In this document: piece by piece, positions 1-10,587 of the stretch | Layout: each line of letters starts with the position of its first letter | How positions within the stretch are numbered: position 1 is the first letter of the stretch | Source of the DNA: Diphasiastrum complanatum | Taxonomy: Eukaryota > Streptophyta > Lycopodiopsida > Lycopodiales > Lycopodiaceae | Length of the DNA: 64,000 bases | Assembly (NCBI GenBank): GCA_029204225.1 | Contig: CM055100.1 | Span: forward strand, 30,132,149-30,196,148 | Direction: 5' to 3' | The notes under the pieces: model-generated | What the model was told of the DNA's origin: nothing | The model's input: only the letters and a program-made list of their open reading frames with translations | The model's database searches: none | Made by a program: the position numbers and the translations under genes

Positions 1-568
1 GAGGTAGCCATGGTATGCTGGTTACAGGTAGAAAATTCTTGTGATCAGGTTTAACTTTTGGGGTTTGAACCAACCAACGTCAAGTGGCGTTTTGGGGGAA
101 CGCTCTCATAGGTATGATCGGCAGTGGCATTGTCGAGTCAGGTGATAGCTGCATTGACACACACATCTGTAGCTTGGAAATTTCTCATTTGGAGAAAAAT
201 ATGGACTAGCTTGGAAGTACACACATTTTGGCAATCACAGGTGATGGAAGTGCGAGGTGGTGCCAGTTGGAAACACTCGTTTCAAAATCTAAGCAAAGAG
301 GAGGCAGCGCAGCCGTCGTGCCGAAGTAGAAAATCTAGAATATTCCTCTGAAAGTTCTTATATTCTCTATTTTTTATATCTGTACCAATATCGAATCCAA
401 GCGCACTAGCTGAAGAAAAACCCGAGCAGTCGTACATTCGCGCTCCAGTCCGATATCGCATGCTCCAATATCATATCTACGCGCACAAGTTAAGGAGGAT
501 CCTGAACCAGAAAAATATACAGTTTTGTGGTGTGATAAATTACTTGATCTAGACTCATCTGTTCAGTA
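1..568 (+). other. 5' untranslated leader of the first copia element
   Basis: No coding similarity is visible. This stretch precedes the gag start at 569. Leaders of this kind can be long: the second copia element (8340-13587) has a 1.3-kb leader. The initiator-Met primer site TGGTATCAGAGC is not present here, so the leader continues upstream of the window. Confidence 0.6.
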
Positions 569-1423
569 ATGGCAACTCTAAGCGAGAGTGTCTCAATGAG
601 TCAAGCAAATTGGAAGAGCCGACAACTATGCAGTTTGGAAATTCAAACTGAAAAACATTTTGATGGAAAAGGTGCTATGGGAGATTGTGACAGGTGAAGA
701 GACAAGGCCAGTGATTGAAGAAGATCAGCGGACATTTGACAGGAGAAAACGGAAAGCACAAAATGTCATCAACTTATCAGTTAGAGATGCAATTATTTCC
801 TACATTTCGGATTCAGAAGGACCAAATGAAGCATGGGATACATTGAAGGCATTGTTTGAGACCACAAACACATCTCAAGTGCTATTCCTGAAGACGAAGC
901 TGCACACATTGAGGATGGATGATGGTGCAACTGTTGCTGATCACCTACTGAAGATCAAAGAGATTCGTGACCAATTAGCAGCAGTTGGAGAGCAAGTACA
1001 GGATCGTGAGATCGTGCAGTTGACATTGAAAAGTTTGAGTGAGTCACATCAAATGTTTGTGACAAGTATAGCCACACAGGAAAATCTTCCAACCTATGAA
1101 GAGTTAGCTGGATTGCTTTTGCAGGAAGAACAACATCAAGAGAACTTGAGTCATGGCAACAAGGGATTTGATCAAGCTCTTGCAGTGAGAGGACGTGTTG
1201 GCAGATTTGGTCGTGGAAGACACCAATCAAGAGGTGGAAACTCATATCATGGATCGTTCCAACAATTTCAAGAACAATCCAATGATGGCCCAAATTGAGG
1301 CAATTGGAATTAAGGCCGAGGTCAAGGAAATTGTAGGTATTCAACAAACCTGGCCATTGGGAGCATGAATGCTTCAAGAAACAGAAGGAGATAGAACAAA
1401 GAAAAGACAAATGGCAAGCGGGC
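569..1423 (+). pseudogene. gag: copia gag (capsid/nucleocapsid), frameshifted
   Basis: The likely start is the ATG at 569; a frameshift within the first 25 codons moves the conserved reading to the frame seen from 660 to 1298. That segment has the copia gag signature: a tryptophan-rich region early (VWKFKLKN-like), then the gag_UBN2 pattern with ...EAWDTLKALFE near residues 58-68 and ...LKTKLHTLRM. The tail is Arg/Gly-rich (GRVGRFGRGRHQSRGG), typical of an RNA-binding nucleocapsid. A CCHC zinc knuckle is recognisable around 1338-1375 but only after a further one-base frame change beyond the stop at 1296. Gag would form the virus-like particle that packages element RNA. Confidence 0.88.
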
Positions 1424-1513
1424 AATTATGCTGATCAACATCAATTTGATGATGATTATTATGAAGACAATTATGCTGATCAACATCAATACGACGATGA
1501 TCAATATGAAGAT
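1424..1513 (+). repeat. two 45-bp in-frame repeats, acidic linker
   Basis: Two tandem 15-codon units read NYADQHQFDDDYYED and NYADQHQYDDDQYED. They lie between the zinc knuckle and the protease, so the linker is Asp/Glu/Tyr-rich. The units differ by a few bases, which fits a recent local duplication within the element family. Confidence 0.85.
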
Positions 1514-1534
1514 GATACAGGTAAGAGTTCAAAC

Positions 1535-2073
1535 TTGTTCATTATAGCATTAATGACAAGTGATGAAGCCAAGGATACCTGGTACATTGATAGTGGTGCA
1601 TCCAAGCACGTGACTTCAAGGAAAGAGTGGTTTTCAGAACTCAAGGAAAATCACAATGGTGATGAAGTTGGACAAGCCGATGGCAAATTGCTATCTGTTA
1701 AAGGAATTGGAGTGGTACCAGTGAAGTTAGCCAGCAGGAAGATAAAGCAGATAAGCAATGTGCAATATGTACCTGGCTTAGCTAACAATCTACTATCTGT
1801 TGGGACGATGGCTGATCAACAACTCAAGGTTGAGTTTGACAGTTACAAATGTCTTGTCAAAGACATCAAAAACCACTACAAAGTGATTGCTACATGAGCT
1901 AGAGTCAACGGGAATCGACTCTACAAATTGAATGTGAGATCTTTTGCTCAAGCTATGGTAAGCACGGCATCAACGATTCGGTCATATTAGTGCTCAAAGT
2001 TTACAAATTCTCAAAAGAGGTAATCTAGTTATAGGATTGCCTGATATTTCTTTTGAAGGAAAAATTGTGAAGG
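1535..2073 (+). pseudogene. copia aspartic protease and pre-integrase region
   Basis: From 1535 to 1897 the frame holds the retropepsin active-site motif WYIDSGASKHV with catalytic Asp at residue 19, followed by the VPGLANNLLSVG segment typical of copia protease. The frame stops at 1895-1897. Downstream the GAG-pre-integrase region can be traced through 1898-2073 only by changing frame, and the usual LWHxRxGH zinc-binding motif is damaged. Protease normally cuts the Gag-Pol polyprotein inside the particle. Confidence 0.85.
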
Positions 2074-2880
2074 TTGCATTTTGGGAAAACAACACAGAGA
2101 GAGGTTTCCCAAAAGTGGAGCAAGGAGAGCCAGTGGCATCCTAGATCTTGTCCACATGTTCTATGTGGACCTATGCAGACTAGATCTCTTAGTGGCTACT
2201 ATTACTTTATCACCTTCATTGATGATTATAGCAGATGCATTTGGATTTATTTCATAAGTAAGAAATCAGATGCTTTTTCTAAGTTCAGGGAATTCAAGGC
2301 ATTAGTTAAAAAGAAAACAGGATGTTGCATCAAAACTTTGAGATCTGATGGAGGTGGTGAGTATTTTTTGACAGAATTTATTGATTTCTGCAAAGATCAA
2401 GGAATCAAGAGACAGACTACAACACCTTATTCACCACAGCAAAATGGAGTTGTAGAACGAAAGAACAGATCTATTGTTGAGATGCCCAGGGTGATGCTCA
2501 AAGGCAAGGGTCTGCCAAACACCTTTAGGGCAGAAGCTTGTAGCACAGCTATGCACATCCTGAATCGGTGTTCTACAAAATCCGTGGAAGGTAAGACACT
2601 TCATGAAGCTGTTACTGGAAAGAAACCTAATATTTCTCATTTGAGAGTATTTGGTTGTGATGCTTATGCTCATATTCCTGATGAGAAACGAAGGAAATTG
2701 GATGCAAAAGCTATCAAGTGTATTTTCCTTGGATATGATGAGAAGGCCAAGGCATACAGGATGTATGACACAAATGTACAGAAGCTTGTAATCTCTAGGG
2801 ATGCTACATTTGACGAGATGGGCCGAGATGAACAATCTGAAGTAATCACTGAACCTTTTGATGAGGGAGCGAAAGTATAG
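2074..2880 (+). pseudogene. copia integrase catalytic core and C-terminal region
   Basis: This 268-codon frame contains most of an rve-type DDE integrase: the CGPMQT region at the start of the core, YYFITFIDDYSR, the second catalytic Asp in LRSDGGGEY (residue 92) and the catalytic Glu in NGVVERKN (residue 128), giving the expected D-35-E spacing. The first catalytic Asp, normally just before the CGP motif, is lost: the aligned codon reads Val next to a one-base shift. The C-terminal copia signature LRVFGCDAYAHIPDEKRRKLD follows. Ends at a TAG at 2878. Catalytically dead by these changes. Confidence 0.92.
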
Positions 2881-3075
2881 GTCAAGAAGGAAGTGGATTT
2901 TGATATAGAAAATCCATTGGACAAAGGCAAGCCTGATGCTGAAATTCCCAAGAGAGTACCTAAATGGTACTTATCAGTCACAGATGGTGCAAAGAAGGGA
3001 GATACTCCCGAATCTAGTGAGTAGGGAGAGCTTAGAAGTTCAAGCAGAAATCGAAAACCTCCTGCAAGATTAGAG

Positions 3076-4074
3076 ATGAATCTAGCCCTAATGGGTTCTG
3101 TGCTCAAGGCTCAAGAACCAAAAACTTTTGATAAAGCAAAGGAGCACGAGGAGTGGCGTGAAGCTATGGAAACAGAAATGGAAGTTATATCAAAAAATAG
3201 GACTTGGAACTTGGTTGAGCTACCTGATGGTAAGATGCTTATCACTTGCAAATGGATATACAAGATCAAATATGGAGCTGATGGGCAACTCAACAAATAC
3301 AAAGCACGGTTGGTTTCGAGAGGATTTGAGCAGCAGGAAGATATTGATTTTGAGGAAACCTTTGCACCCGTAGCTAAGATGGTAACTATACGTTCTGTCA
3401 TTGCTATTTCTGCTTTCTATGGTTGGAAGATCCAGCAAATGGATGTTAAATTTGTTTTTCTCAATGGAGTGCTAGATGAAGAGGTGTACTTAGTACAACC
3501 TCAAGGATTTATTGAACCAGGGAGAGAGCACCTTGTTTGTAAGGCTATTTATGGATTGAAGCAAGCACCACGGGCGTGGTACTCTTGCATTGATGAACAC
3601 TTTAAGCAAAGGGGAATGGTAAAGAGTGATGCTGATCCTAATCTTTACATTCTAAGGCAAGATTCAGATATAGTGTTCATTGTGCTGTACGTGGATGATT
3701 TGATTATTACAGGAAGTAATGAGAGCTTAATTGATGAAATCACATCAGATCTTTCCAATGCTTTTGAAATGAGTGATCTAGGATTGATGCACTATTGTCT
3801 TGGCATTGAAGTATGGCAAAAGGAAAATGTGGTCTTTCTTACACAAAGCAAATATGCACGAGATTTGCTTTATAAGTTCAATATGCAGGATTGTAAGCCT
3901 TTGAGTACACCTATGGATGTCAACACGAAGCTTACTGCATATGATGAATCTGAGAAAGTGGATGCTTATTTGTATAGACAACTGGTGGGTAGTTTGATTT
4001 ATTTGACACACACACGACCTGATATTTCTTATGTTGTTGGTGTTGTTAGTCAATTTATGCAAGATCCTAGTTAA
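3076..4074 (+). pseudogene. copia reverse transcriptase (RVT_2)
   Basis: A 332-codon open segment of the RVT_2 family. Landmarks in order: WRKAM-like start with NRTWNLVELP, CKWIYKIKYGADGQLNKYKARLV, FAPVAKM, QQMDVKFVFLNG, IYGLKQAPRAWY, the polymerase active site YVDD at residues 205-208, and TRPDISYVVG. The MDVK motif is followed by FVF rather than the common SAF. The bases 2881-3075 join integrase to this domain and carry one in-frame stop near 3023. The frame ends at a TAA at 4072 where the RNase H region should continue. It would copy element RNA to DNA in the particle. Confidence 0.93.
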
Positions 4075-4646
4075 ACACACTGGAAGTCTGCTAAACGTAT
4101 TCTCAGATACATTCGAGGGACATTGAATTTTGGTTTGAAGTATGATCAGCCTGAAGTGCCAATATTGATAGGATATACATGTGCTGATTGGGCAGGTAAT
4201 ATTGATGACAGAAGGTCTACCAATGGTCATACATTCAGTTATGGTACAGCTGTAGTTTTATGGAATAGCAAAAAGCAACCTATAGTAGCCTTATCCTCGA
4301 CGGAAGTTGAATATCGAGCACTCAACAATGCTGCACAAGTAGCGGTATGGTTACGTAGATTGCTTGTGGATTTAGGTCAACCACAGGTGGATGCAACTAC
4401 TATATCTTGCGACAATCAAAGCTGCATTCACCTTGCCAAAAATCCAGTTTTACATGCTCGAACCAAGCACATCGAAATACATTATCATTTTGTTCGAGAG
4501 AAAATTTCTGATGGAGCCATTGATCTTGTTGTAAATCTGAAGATCAAGTGGTAGATATTTTTACTAAGTCATTAGGTAGATGTAAATCTGAAAAGTTTTG
4601 TACTCTACTAGGAATAGAAGAATGTAATTTTATCATTGAGAGAGAG
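4075..4646 (+). pseudogene. copia RNase H and polypurine tract
   Basis: Coding similarity continues in the reverse transcriptase frame after the stop: HWKSAKRILRYIRGTLNFGL, then the RNase H signature with GYTCADWAGNIDDRRS, ALSSTEVEYRAL, SCDNQSCIHLAKNPV and HARTKHIEIHYHFVRE. The frame breaks at the TAG at 4552; the usual DIFTKxL ending is visible a few bases further in another frame. A purine tract GAGAGAGAG at 4638-4646 abuts the LTR and would prime plus-strand synthesis. Confidence 0.9.
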
Positions 4647-4907
4647 TGTTAGAAATCAATGATAAACTTCATTGTTGCACTTCTTAGTTACTGTTTACGA
4701 TGTACTTTATTAGTAGTTGTAACTAGTCGTTGGCTAGTCTAGTAGTCTACTCCTAGGTTCTCTCTCTCTATCAGGGTTCAGGGTTTATATGTACATTTTA
4801 CATTCAATATGTTGTAGTGTGATAGATTGATAGTGAGTGTTCTTCTTCCGGCTTCTTTGGTGATTGCTTATGATGAATGCTTGATGTTGCATATTTGATT
4901 ATTGACA
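4647..4907 (+). repeat. 3' LTR of first copia element (261 bp)
   Basis: The LTR begins TGTTAGAAATCAATG and ends TTATTGACA, i.e. TG...CA termini. It matches, in opposite orientation and at the same 261-bp length, the LTR at 7627-7887, which is followed by a primer site and so fixes the boundary. No 5' partner is in the window, so no target duplication can be read. Confidence 0.9.
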
Positions 4908-5812
4908 GGACCATCGCTGATCAGTGGCAGCGGAAGGACAACAAATTTCGACGAATTTGGAAGCTGCACGTCGATCAGGACCAAAGTGGCGAGCTTTGCA
5001 ATGAACATGTGGGAGGTCGCAGAGCGATTGTTTGACAGCACAGATTAGAAAGATATGGCTTGGTTTAATGTCTGTGTAGCTGTGGAATGGCGCCAAATGT
5101 TCACAGATTCTCTGAATCTATGAACACGGTTTTGTTGTTCTTTTACTTATCGTTCTTTCTTCGTTCTTCTGTAGTTACGGTTCTTACAGATCTTCTTCTT
5201 ATTAGAACAGTTACTAAACAGAAGTGTTACTCAGGTTGCAGCATGTATTTTCCAGCCTGTTAGAGGGAGTCACGGATCCGATACTCAGCTACATGCATTA
5301 ACCAGCCATGTAACCAGACATAGCTCAAGAAGATCAACGTTTTGAAACAGTGAGCAATCCTACCACTATCTACTAAATCAGAAAGTGATCAAGAACAAGA
5401 TTAACTACTGAAACAAGGAACAAGAAACAAGTAACTAGATCGGTATAGGACGTCCAATGCCCAAGGGGGCCAGCGCTTTTCTATGCTATCGTCGTAGGAC
5501 TTGGAGCGGACAAAGAAAGAGAACTTTTGCTTTGCCTGTCTAGGGCGGCATAGGTGGAAGGAGTGTCCTTGCAATCCCTCATGGACCACCTATAGTTTGC
5601 AAGTTGAGGAGGCAAATCCTATGAAAATTTGAGGAATTGAAGCAGGAAGAACCTCAAGGTGTTCCACGGTTGATGAATGTGTCGGTGATTTGGAAGGTGG
5701 ACTCGGTCCCTTTACCACAGTTGTCGAGAGCAGTGCAACACGGGTAATCCATGCCCTCCATGGTGTTACAATGTTTAGCAAAATTGACCTAAAGAGTCAC
5801 AGTAGTTGAAAT
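4908..5812. other. unassigned stretch with a short gypsy RT scrap
   Basis: No intact gene is seen. On the plus strand at about 5742-5800 the frame reads VIHALHGVTMFSKIDLKS, resembling the start of a Ty3/gypsy reverse transcriptase (LHGATYFSKIDLRSG-type). The match is short and is cut at 5813 by an LTR. The rest of the stretch could not be assigned. Confidence 0.4.
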
Positions 5813-6260
5813 TCTGTTAGGATCTAGTGCAGTATGCAGATCACATCACACAATCACCATAGCCACTCCTCACAAGCTCTCAAAGATGGCACAACAAAAG
5901 TTGATAGATTACAAAGAAACACTGTACATATAGAGTATTCACAAACTGCATGAAAAGGTAGGTGTCCTAAAATTGGCCTACCACCTGTCAAACTAAGGTC
6001 GGGCCCAACATGGCCAAATTCGACCGACAAACTTGGGACATGCCCCCAAGTATAGCAAGTATTGTAAATAACTCTGTACAGGCTAATTCTTCCTATGTGT
6101 GGCTACCCAGCTAACCCAAGTAGCCGTCTACAGGATCAGTTCCCGATCAATATATCCTAACGGGTCACATCCCGAACACAACCATATACAGTAAACTGAA
6201 TAAACTGTACACTAATTAGAGCTTATACTAATGAATCAGATCACAAGTTGATTTCTAACT
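5813..6260 (-). repeat. probable LTR of a third copia-like family
   Basis: On the minus strand a purine tract (AAGGGAGAG, about 6261-6270) is followed by GTTAGAAATCAACTTG, and the segment ends GATCCTAACA near 5813. This is the layout of polypurine tract plus 3' LTR of a minus-strand element. Length about 446 bp. It does not match the 261-bp, 275-bp or 705-bp LTR families here. The exact outer base is uncertain by a few nucleotides. Confidence 0.55.
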
Positions 6261-7614
6261 CTCTCCCTTAAGCTCAAATGTGATAAGAGTGAAAAACAAT
6301 ATATTGCAGCAACGTCTGGAGTGTCCAAAAGATGCTATGCATATCACAACTACTATTACTTGACTTACACTCAAGCACACCAACAAACCACCAGGTTTGA
6401 CTCACAAAGTATCATGTAGACACAATGCTCATACAGAGAGTCTACCATACTCTCGACCAACTGACTCATCCCCAATCCGACTTGAACACAAGTGGACCAC
6501 ATGAGCGACATGGCTCAAACTGAGGAAATCCCACTGCCACCATGAGACTTACATCCTCCATCTAGCTAGGCTGACATCCTATCAGACACTTACAAGCACA
6601 GACCTATAAAACTGACATACATGAGCTACTGATGCTCAACCTGAGGAAATCTTACTGCCACCATAAGACTATACCCTCACTAGATTAGACAGCTAGTAGA
6701 CAATGACAAGTCAATGAGCATAAAATGACTACTTTGCTTCTGACGTAGGAAATGCACAACCACATACAGCTTCGACTTAGATCTAGACTCCCGTGACAAG
6801 GTAACATGCAAGCCCACACACACTCATGCAAACCAACACGAATGATAAAGCGTCAAATACATGACCAAGGCCTGCCCATAAGTGATATCCTATCGTACCA
6901 ACACCTGTAGATCCGCTGCTACACCACTGGTCACCAAATCAGGTCCTCAACCATGGCCTGCACCTGTAACCAAGATGCCCTCATGTCCAAGCATATCCAA
7001 CTGTCCAATAAGTCCTGAAAGCTGATCCCCATCCATTCCCCATGCTCCAAGCACAAGAGTCTACCAAGGAATCAATGAATAAATGTACACAAACCTCACC
7101 ATAGGCTATATCTGAGTAGTTCGCCTATCTCCCAGAGATACTGATGATGATTTGCCTCTCCTACATCCCATGTAGGCTCAACTTTTGTTCAAACAGACAA
7201 ATCTCGATAATGTGAAAGGTATGAAGCCTCAAAGCTCTAAATGGCAGTACTAGACACTGTCTGGTGTGATTTGCAGTACCCCAAACAAACAAATGAGAGA
7301 TTTATTGGCACAACTCTCTGACAAATGACACTTCTCACAAAGACTAAAAAAAATTGTAAAATTTTTCCCACTCAACAGATTTTCAATCTGTCTGATGCTG
7401 CCCTGGCCTTTCCGATGCCTCCGGGACTGTGTCTTTGTTCCCCACTAATAACTGTGAGCTCCAAAACCTGCAAAATACATCAAGAAGAATTTCTTCCAGC
7501 CGTTTTATTTTTTTTTGTCTCTCCAAGCTTACACCTCCTGTGAAGGACTTTCTCACTTCGTTGCGAAGCCTGTGCCAAGCTGTATCCACTGATCAGGCAC
7601 GCAGAACTATCGTA
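6261..7614 (-). other. non-coding interior of a minus-strand LTR element
   Basis: The stretch lies between a polypurine tract/LTR on the left and a primer site/LTR on the right, as an element interior should, but no gag or pol similarity is visible in any frame. Imperfect repeats occur (CTGAGGAAATC plus CTGCCACCAT at about 6518-6545 and 6650-6663). It could be a non-autonomous (LARD-type) interior. The flanking LTRs belong to different families, so a chimera or nested deletion is equally possible. Confidence 0.45.
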
Positions 7615-7626
7615 GCTCTGATACCA
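7615..7626 (-). promoter_or_regulatory. primer-binding site, initiator tRNA-Met
   Basis: Read on the minus strand this is TGGTATCAGAGC, complementary to the 3' end of plant initiator tRNA-Met, directly after the LTR end TTGACA. It defines 7627-7887 as a 5' LTR on the minus strand. Confidence 0.9.
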
Positions 7627-7887
7627 TGTCAATAATCAGATATGCAACAACAAGCATTCATCATAAGCAATCACCAAAGAAGCTGGAAGAAGAACACGCA
7701 CTATCAATCTATCACACTACAACATATTGAATGTAAAATGTACATATAAACCCTGAACCCTGATAGAGAGGGAGAACCTAGGAGTAGACTACTAGACTAG
7801 CCAACAGCTAGTTACATCTAGTAATAAAGTACATCATAAACAGTAACTAAGAAGTGTAACAATGAATTTTATCATTGATTTCTAACA
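7627..7887 (-). repeat. 261-bp copia LTR, same family as 4647-4907, inverted
   Basis: Begins TGTTAGAAATCAATG at 7887 and ends ATTGACA at 7627 on the minus strand, the same length and termini as the LTR at 4647-4907, with a few base differences. It is a 5' LTR because a primer site follows it. No coding region of the matching family follows to the left, so the rest of this copy is lost or replaced. Confidence 0.88.
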
Positions 7888-7956
7888 GATCCTCCTACAC
7901 TGTTGCTGAAATTTTTGCACCTCTCTCCTGAACGTAAGCCTCGCTCTGATACCAAA
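7888..7956 (-). other. remnant interior of the 705-bp LTR family, with primer site
   Basis: The minus strand reads TGGTATCAGAGC at 7954-7943, two bases after the end of the LTR that starts (plus reading) at 7957. Only about 70 bases of interior survive before the inverted 261-bp LTR cuts it at 7887. Confidence 0.75.
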
Positions 7957-8339
7957 TGTCAGGGTCTCTCTGATCTTCCAGCTGACACCCGTCCAAACAT
8001 GCACTAATTGCCACATATTTTTGGCCTTTGTGATTCCCTGCAAGCACATACCATCAAACGCAAACACAATGGAGCTGGTTGCGTAGTCTCCTCCCAGCCT
8101 TTGCTGCATAGATTATGATGAGGAATGCCTATCTCTAGGCTCACTTATACACAATCCTCAAGCACCCCTTAACCCTTACCCTTCCTAAATCTCGACACAT
8201 GGCCAACTCCATGCACAGTCGACACTTGCCACTTGGCAGTACCCTGACACATAGGCAAGTGAGTAGGCTGACATGTGTCACCATCCACTGGACCAAGTGT
8301 CCCATCAAGCATGTTTCACGTGTCATGTTTGACCAGTCA

Positions 8340-8614
8340 CTTAGAATTTGCTTTGCACAGGAACACAGATCATGCTACATAGTAACACAGACAGAAAATC
8401 ACTCTCCTCAGCAAGCTCACATAGCAACTGTATTTCTCAAAATGAAATTACACTGTACATATAGTTGTTCACTCAGGCAACCCATGCATAATCCAGGTTG
8501 CAGTTGGCAGGATGCGTGTCCCGTCGACTTGCCTTGTGGCGAGGCCAACTGATCCTTATCCACTGATAGGACCCACTTACAGTCACACAGTGATTCTAAC
8601 TTTAATTCTAACTC
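8340..8614 (-). repeat. 3' LTR of nested copia (275 bp)
   Basis: Matches 13313-13587 along its whole length. The minus strand begins GAGTTAGAATTAAAG and ends AAATTCTAAG. The usual TG/CA ends are absent; instead TTAGAATT and its inverse mark the ends. A purine-rich AAGGGAGA tract at 8615-8622 lies just upstream on the minus strand. Confidence 0.93.
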
Positions 8615-8659
8615 TCTCCCTTAAAGTAGAGTCACTTTTTATACAGTCATATTCATAGC

Positions 8660-9401
8660 TTTAAAGTCAACAAACTTTAAATACAGAAAGTTTTGATCTA
8701 AACTTATCAAACTTTTCTCCAGTAAGTGGCTTAGTGAAAATATCAGCTAGTTGTTCTTCTGTGCTACAATGAACAACATGAATTTCATGACTTAGCAGCC
8801 TTTCACGTATGAAGTGATATTGAATCTCAATGTGTTTAGTTCTCGCATGGAACACCGGATTCTTTGCTAGCTGAATGCCACTCTGACTGTCGCTATGTAA
8901 AGTTGTGGGATTTTTCTGCCTCATGCCAATCTCTTCCAAGATTTGTCTCAACCATATAGCTTCTTATGCAGCACTACACATTGCCTTATACTCTGCTTCT
9001 GTGGTGGACAGAGCAATTGTACTTTGCTTCTTACTAGACCAGGAAAACTGGAATATATATCCTGTGGTCGATCTACGATCATCATAGTCACCTCCCCAGT
9101 CCGCATCCACATAGCCACACAACTCAGGTAAACCATCATGCTTCCTGTAAATCAAGCCATACTCTGATGTGCCTTTCACATAACGCAAAATGCGTTTAGC
9201 TGCTTTCCAATGCGTTTCTGTAGGTGCTGCCATAAACTAACTTACAATGCCAACAACATAGCATATATTTGGTCTAGTTGTGGTAAGGTAAATCAAGCTC
9301 CCTACTAACTGTCTATATAGCGTAGCATAAAATGATTGTGATTCATCAAGCTTAGAAAGCTTTTTACCTGGTTCAATAGGAGTGTTTACTGGTTTGCAAT
9401 C
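8660..9401 (-). pseudogene. RNase H of nested copia, interrupted by stops
   Basis: Two open segments, 9233-8964 and 8951-8667 on the minus strand, hold HWKAAKRILRYVKGTSEYGL, DADWGGDYDDRRSTTGY, STTEAEYKAM, then SDSQSGIQLAKNPV, HARTKHIEIQYHFIRE and DIFTKPLTGEKFDKF. One stop separates them and another lies at about 9236. Bases 9234-9401 continue the linker with VGSLIYLT and TRPN-type motifs in the same reading. The DAD and EAEY carboxylates of the RNase H active site are kept. Confidence 0.9.
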
Positions 9402-10133
9402 CTACAACCTAAACCTGTGTAGTAACTCTTTGACATATTTCACCTGTGTTAAACCCACTTCATGTCCTTTTTGCCACACTTCTACTCCAAGGCAGTAATG
9501 CATCAGCCTGAGATCCGTCATCTCAAATTGTTCCATGAGGTCTTTCTTGATTATGTCCATCATCTCTTGATTATTTCCCGTAATAATCAAGTCATCAACA
9601 TAAAGAGCAATCAAAGCAACCATACCATCAAAGCATAAGACATATAGATTTGGATCAGAATGTGTTCTCACCATCCCCTTTGAACAAAAGTAGGCATCAA
9701 TCCTACTATACCACGCACGTGGTGCTTGTTTAAGACCATAAAGCGCTTTCTTCAAGCGACATACTTTATTTTCTTGTCCTTTCGTTACAAAGCCTTTAGG
9801 TTGATCCATGAACACTTCTTCTTCTAACTCACCATTTAGAAAAGCAGATTTCACATCCATCTGATGCAAAGGCCAACCAAAATGTGAAGCTAAAGCAATA
9901 AGTAGACATAGATTATTTCACTTACACACCGGCGCAAAGGTCTCCTCATAGTCAATGCCTTTATTTTGTGCATACCCTTTGATTACCAATCTTGCTTTGT
10001 GCTTTGCTATGCTTCCATCTGCATGGTACTTAGTTCTATATACCCATTTACAACCAATGGGTTTCTTGCCAACTGGTGGTTCTACTAAGTCCCATGTGCT
10101 ATGCTTAGCAATTGACTCCATCTCCTCTCCCAT
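9402..10133 (-). pseudogene. reverse transcriptase of nested copia
   Basis: The N-terminal part (10133-9918) reads STWDLVEPPVGKKPIGCKWV and KARLVIKGYAQNKGIDYEET. After a break of about 50 bases, 9869-9402 continues with MHQMDVKSAFLNGELEEEVF, ALYGLKQAPRAWYSRID, the active site YVDDLIITGNN and LMHYCLGVEVWQKG. The RVT_2 core motifs including YVDD are intact, but the two halves are in different frames and a stop at about 9402 ends the second. Family identity is certain; function is lost. Confidence 0.92.
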
Positions 10134-10317
10134 GGCTTTGATCCAAATGTCATCATCCTTCGCTTCACCATAAGTCGAAGGTTCTTTGATTTGAATAATG
10201 TTGGATAACAGAGCATAATTTGCTTCATAGCTTTCAGGTAGTATCTTCTCTCTTGTTGATCTTCTAGCTCTCCCTGGTTAGATGATCCTGGAAAGTCATC
10301 TATATCGCGGCTCTCCA

Positions 10318-10587
10318 TCAATACTCACCTGCACTATCTGATCTTAGGACTTTGATCTTCTTACCTGTCTGATTTTCGACCAAGTTTTTGAAGGTCTTGA
10401 AGTTATCAAAAGCATCTGATTTCTTCTTCAAGAAGTAGATCCACGTCTTACGTGACATACCATCAATAAAGGTCATGAAATAGAAGGCTTTTCCTAAGGA
10501 CATGGTCCTCATGGGCCCGCATAAATCTGTGTGGATTAAATTCAGGATGTTCTTTGCTCTTGCAACACCCCCTTTATTGAACTTCTC
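10318..10587 (-). pseudogene. integrase of nested copia, C-terminal half deleted
   Basis: The minus strand at 10512-10318 reads MRTMSLGKAFYFMTFIDGMS, KSDAFDNFKTFKNLVENQTG and LRSDSAGEY. Immediately after GEY the sequence jumps to the hinge that precedes reverse transcriptase. Compared with the first copia element, where about 0.7 kb separates these points, the catalytic Glu and the whole C-terminal region are missing. The conserved GG after the second Asp also reads SA. This copy cannot encode an active integrase. Confidence 0.92.

Larger units (their letters stand above)
1..4907 (+). mobile_element. Ty1/copia LTR retrotransposon, 5' end outside window
   Basis: The order leader, gag, protease, integrase, reverse transcriptase, RNase H, polypurine tract and 3' LTR is visible on the plus strand. 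Integrase lies before reverse transcriptase, which is diagnostic of Ty1/copia (Pseudoviridae-type) elements. No primer site or 5' LTR is found in the first 568 bases, so the element begins upstream of the window. Stops at 1895, 2878, about 3023 and 4072, plus several frameshifts, break the polyprotein, so it should be inactive. A second 261-bp LTR of the same family lies in the opposite orientation at 7627-7887. Confidence 0.93.

Noticed and set aside
4908-4940. TGATCAGTGG shared after the LTR end at 4917 and after the primer site near 7592, suggesting leader sequence follows the plus copia LTR
   Set aside because: Only ten bases match and similarity does not extend; no primer site follows 4907.
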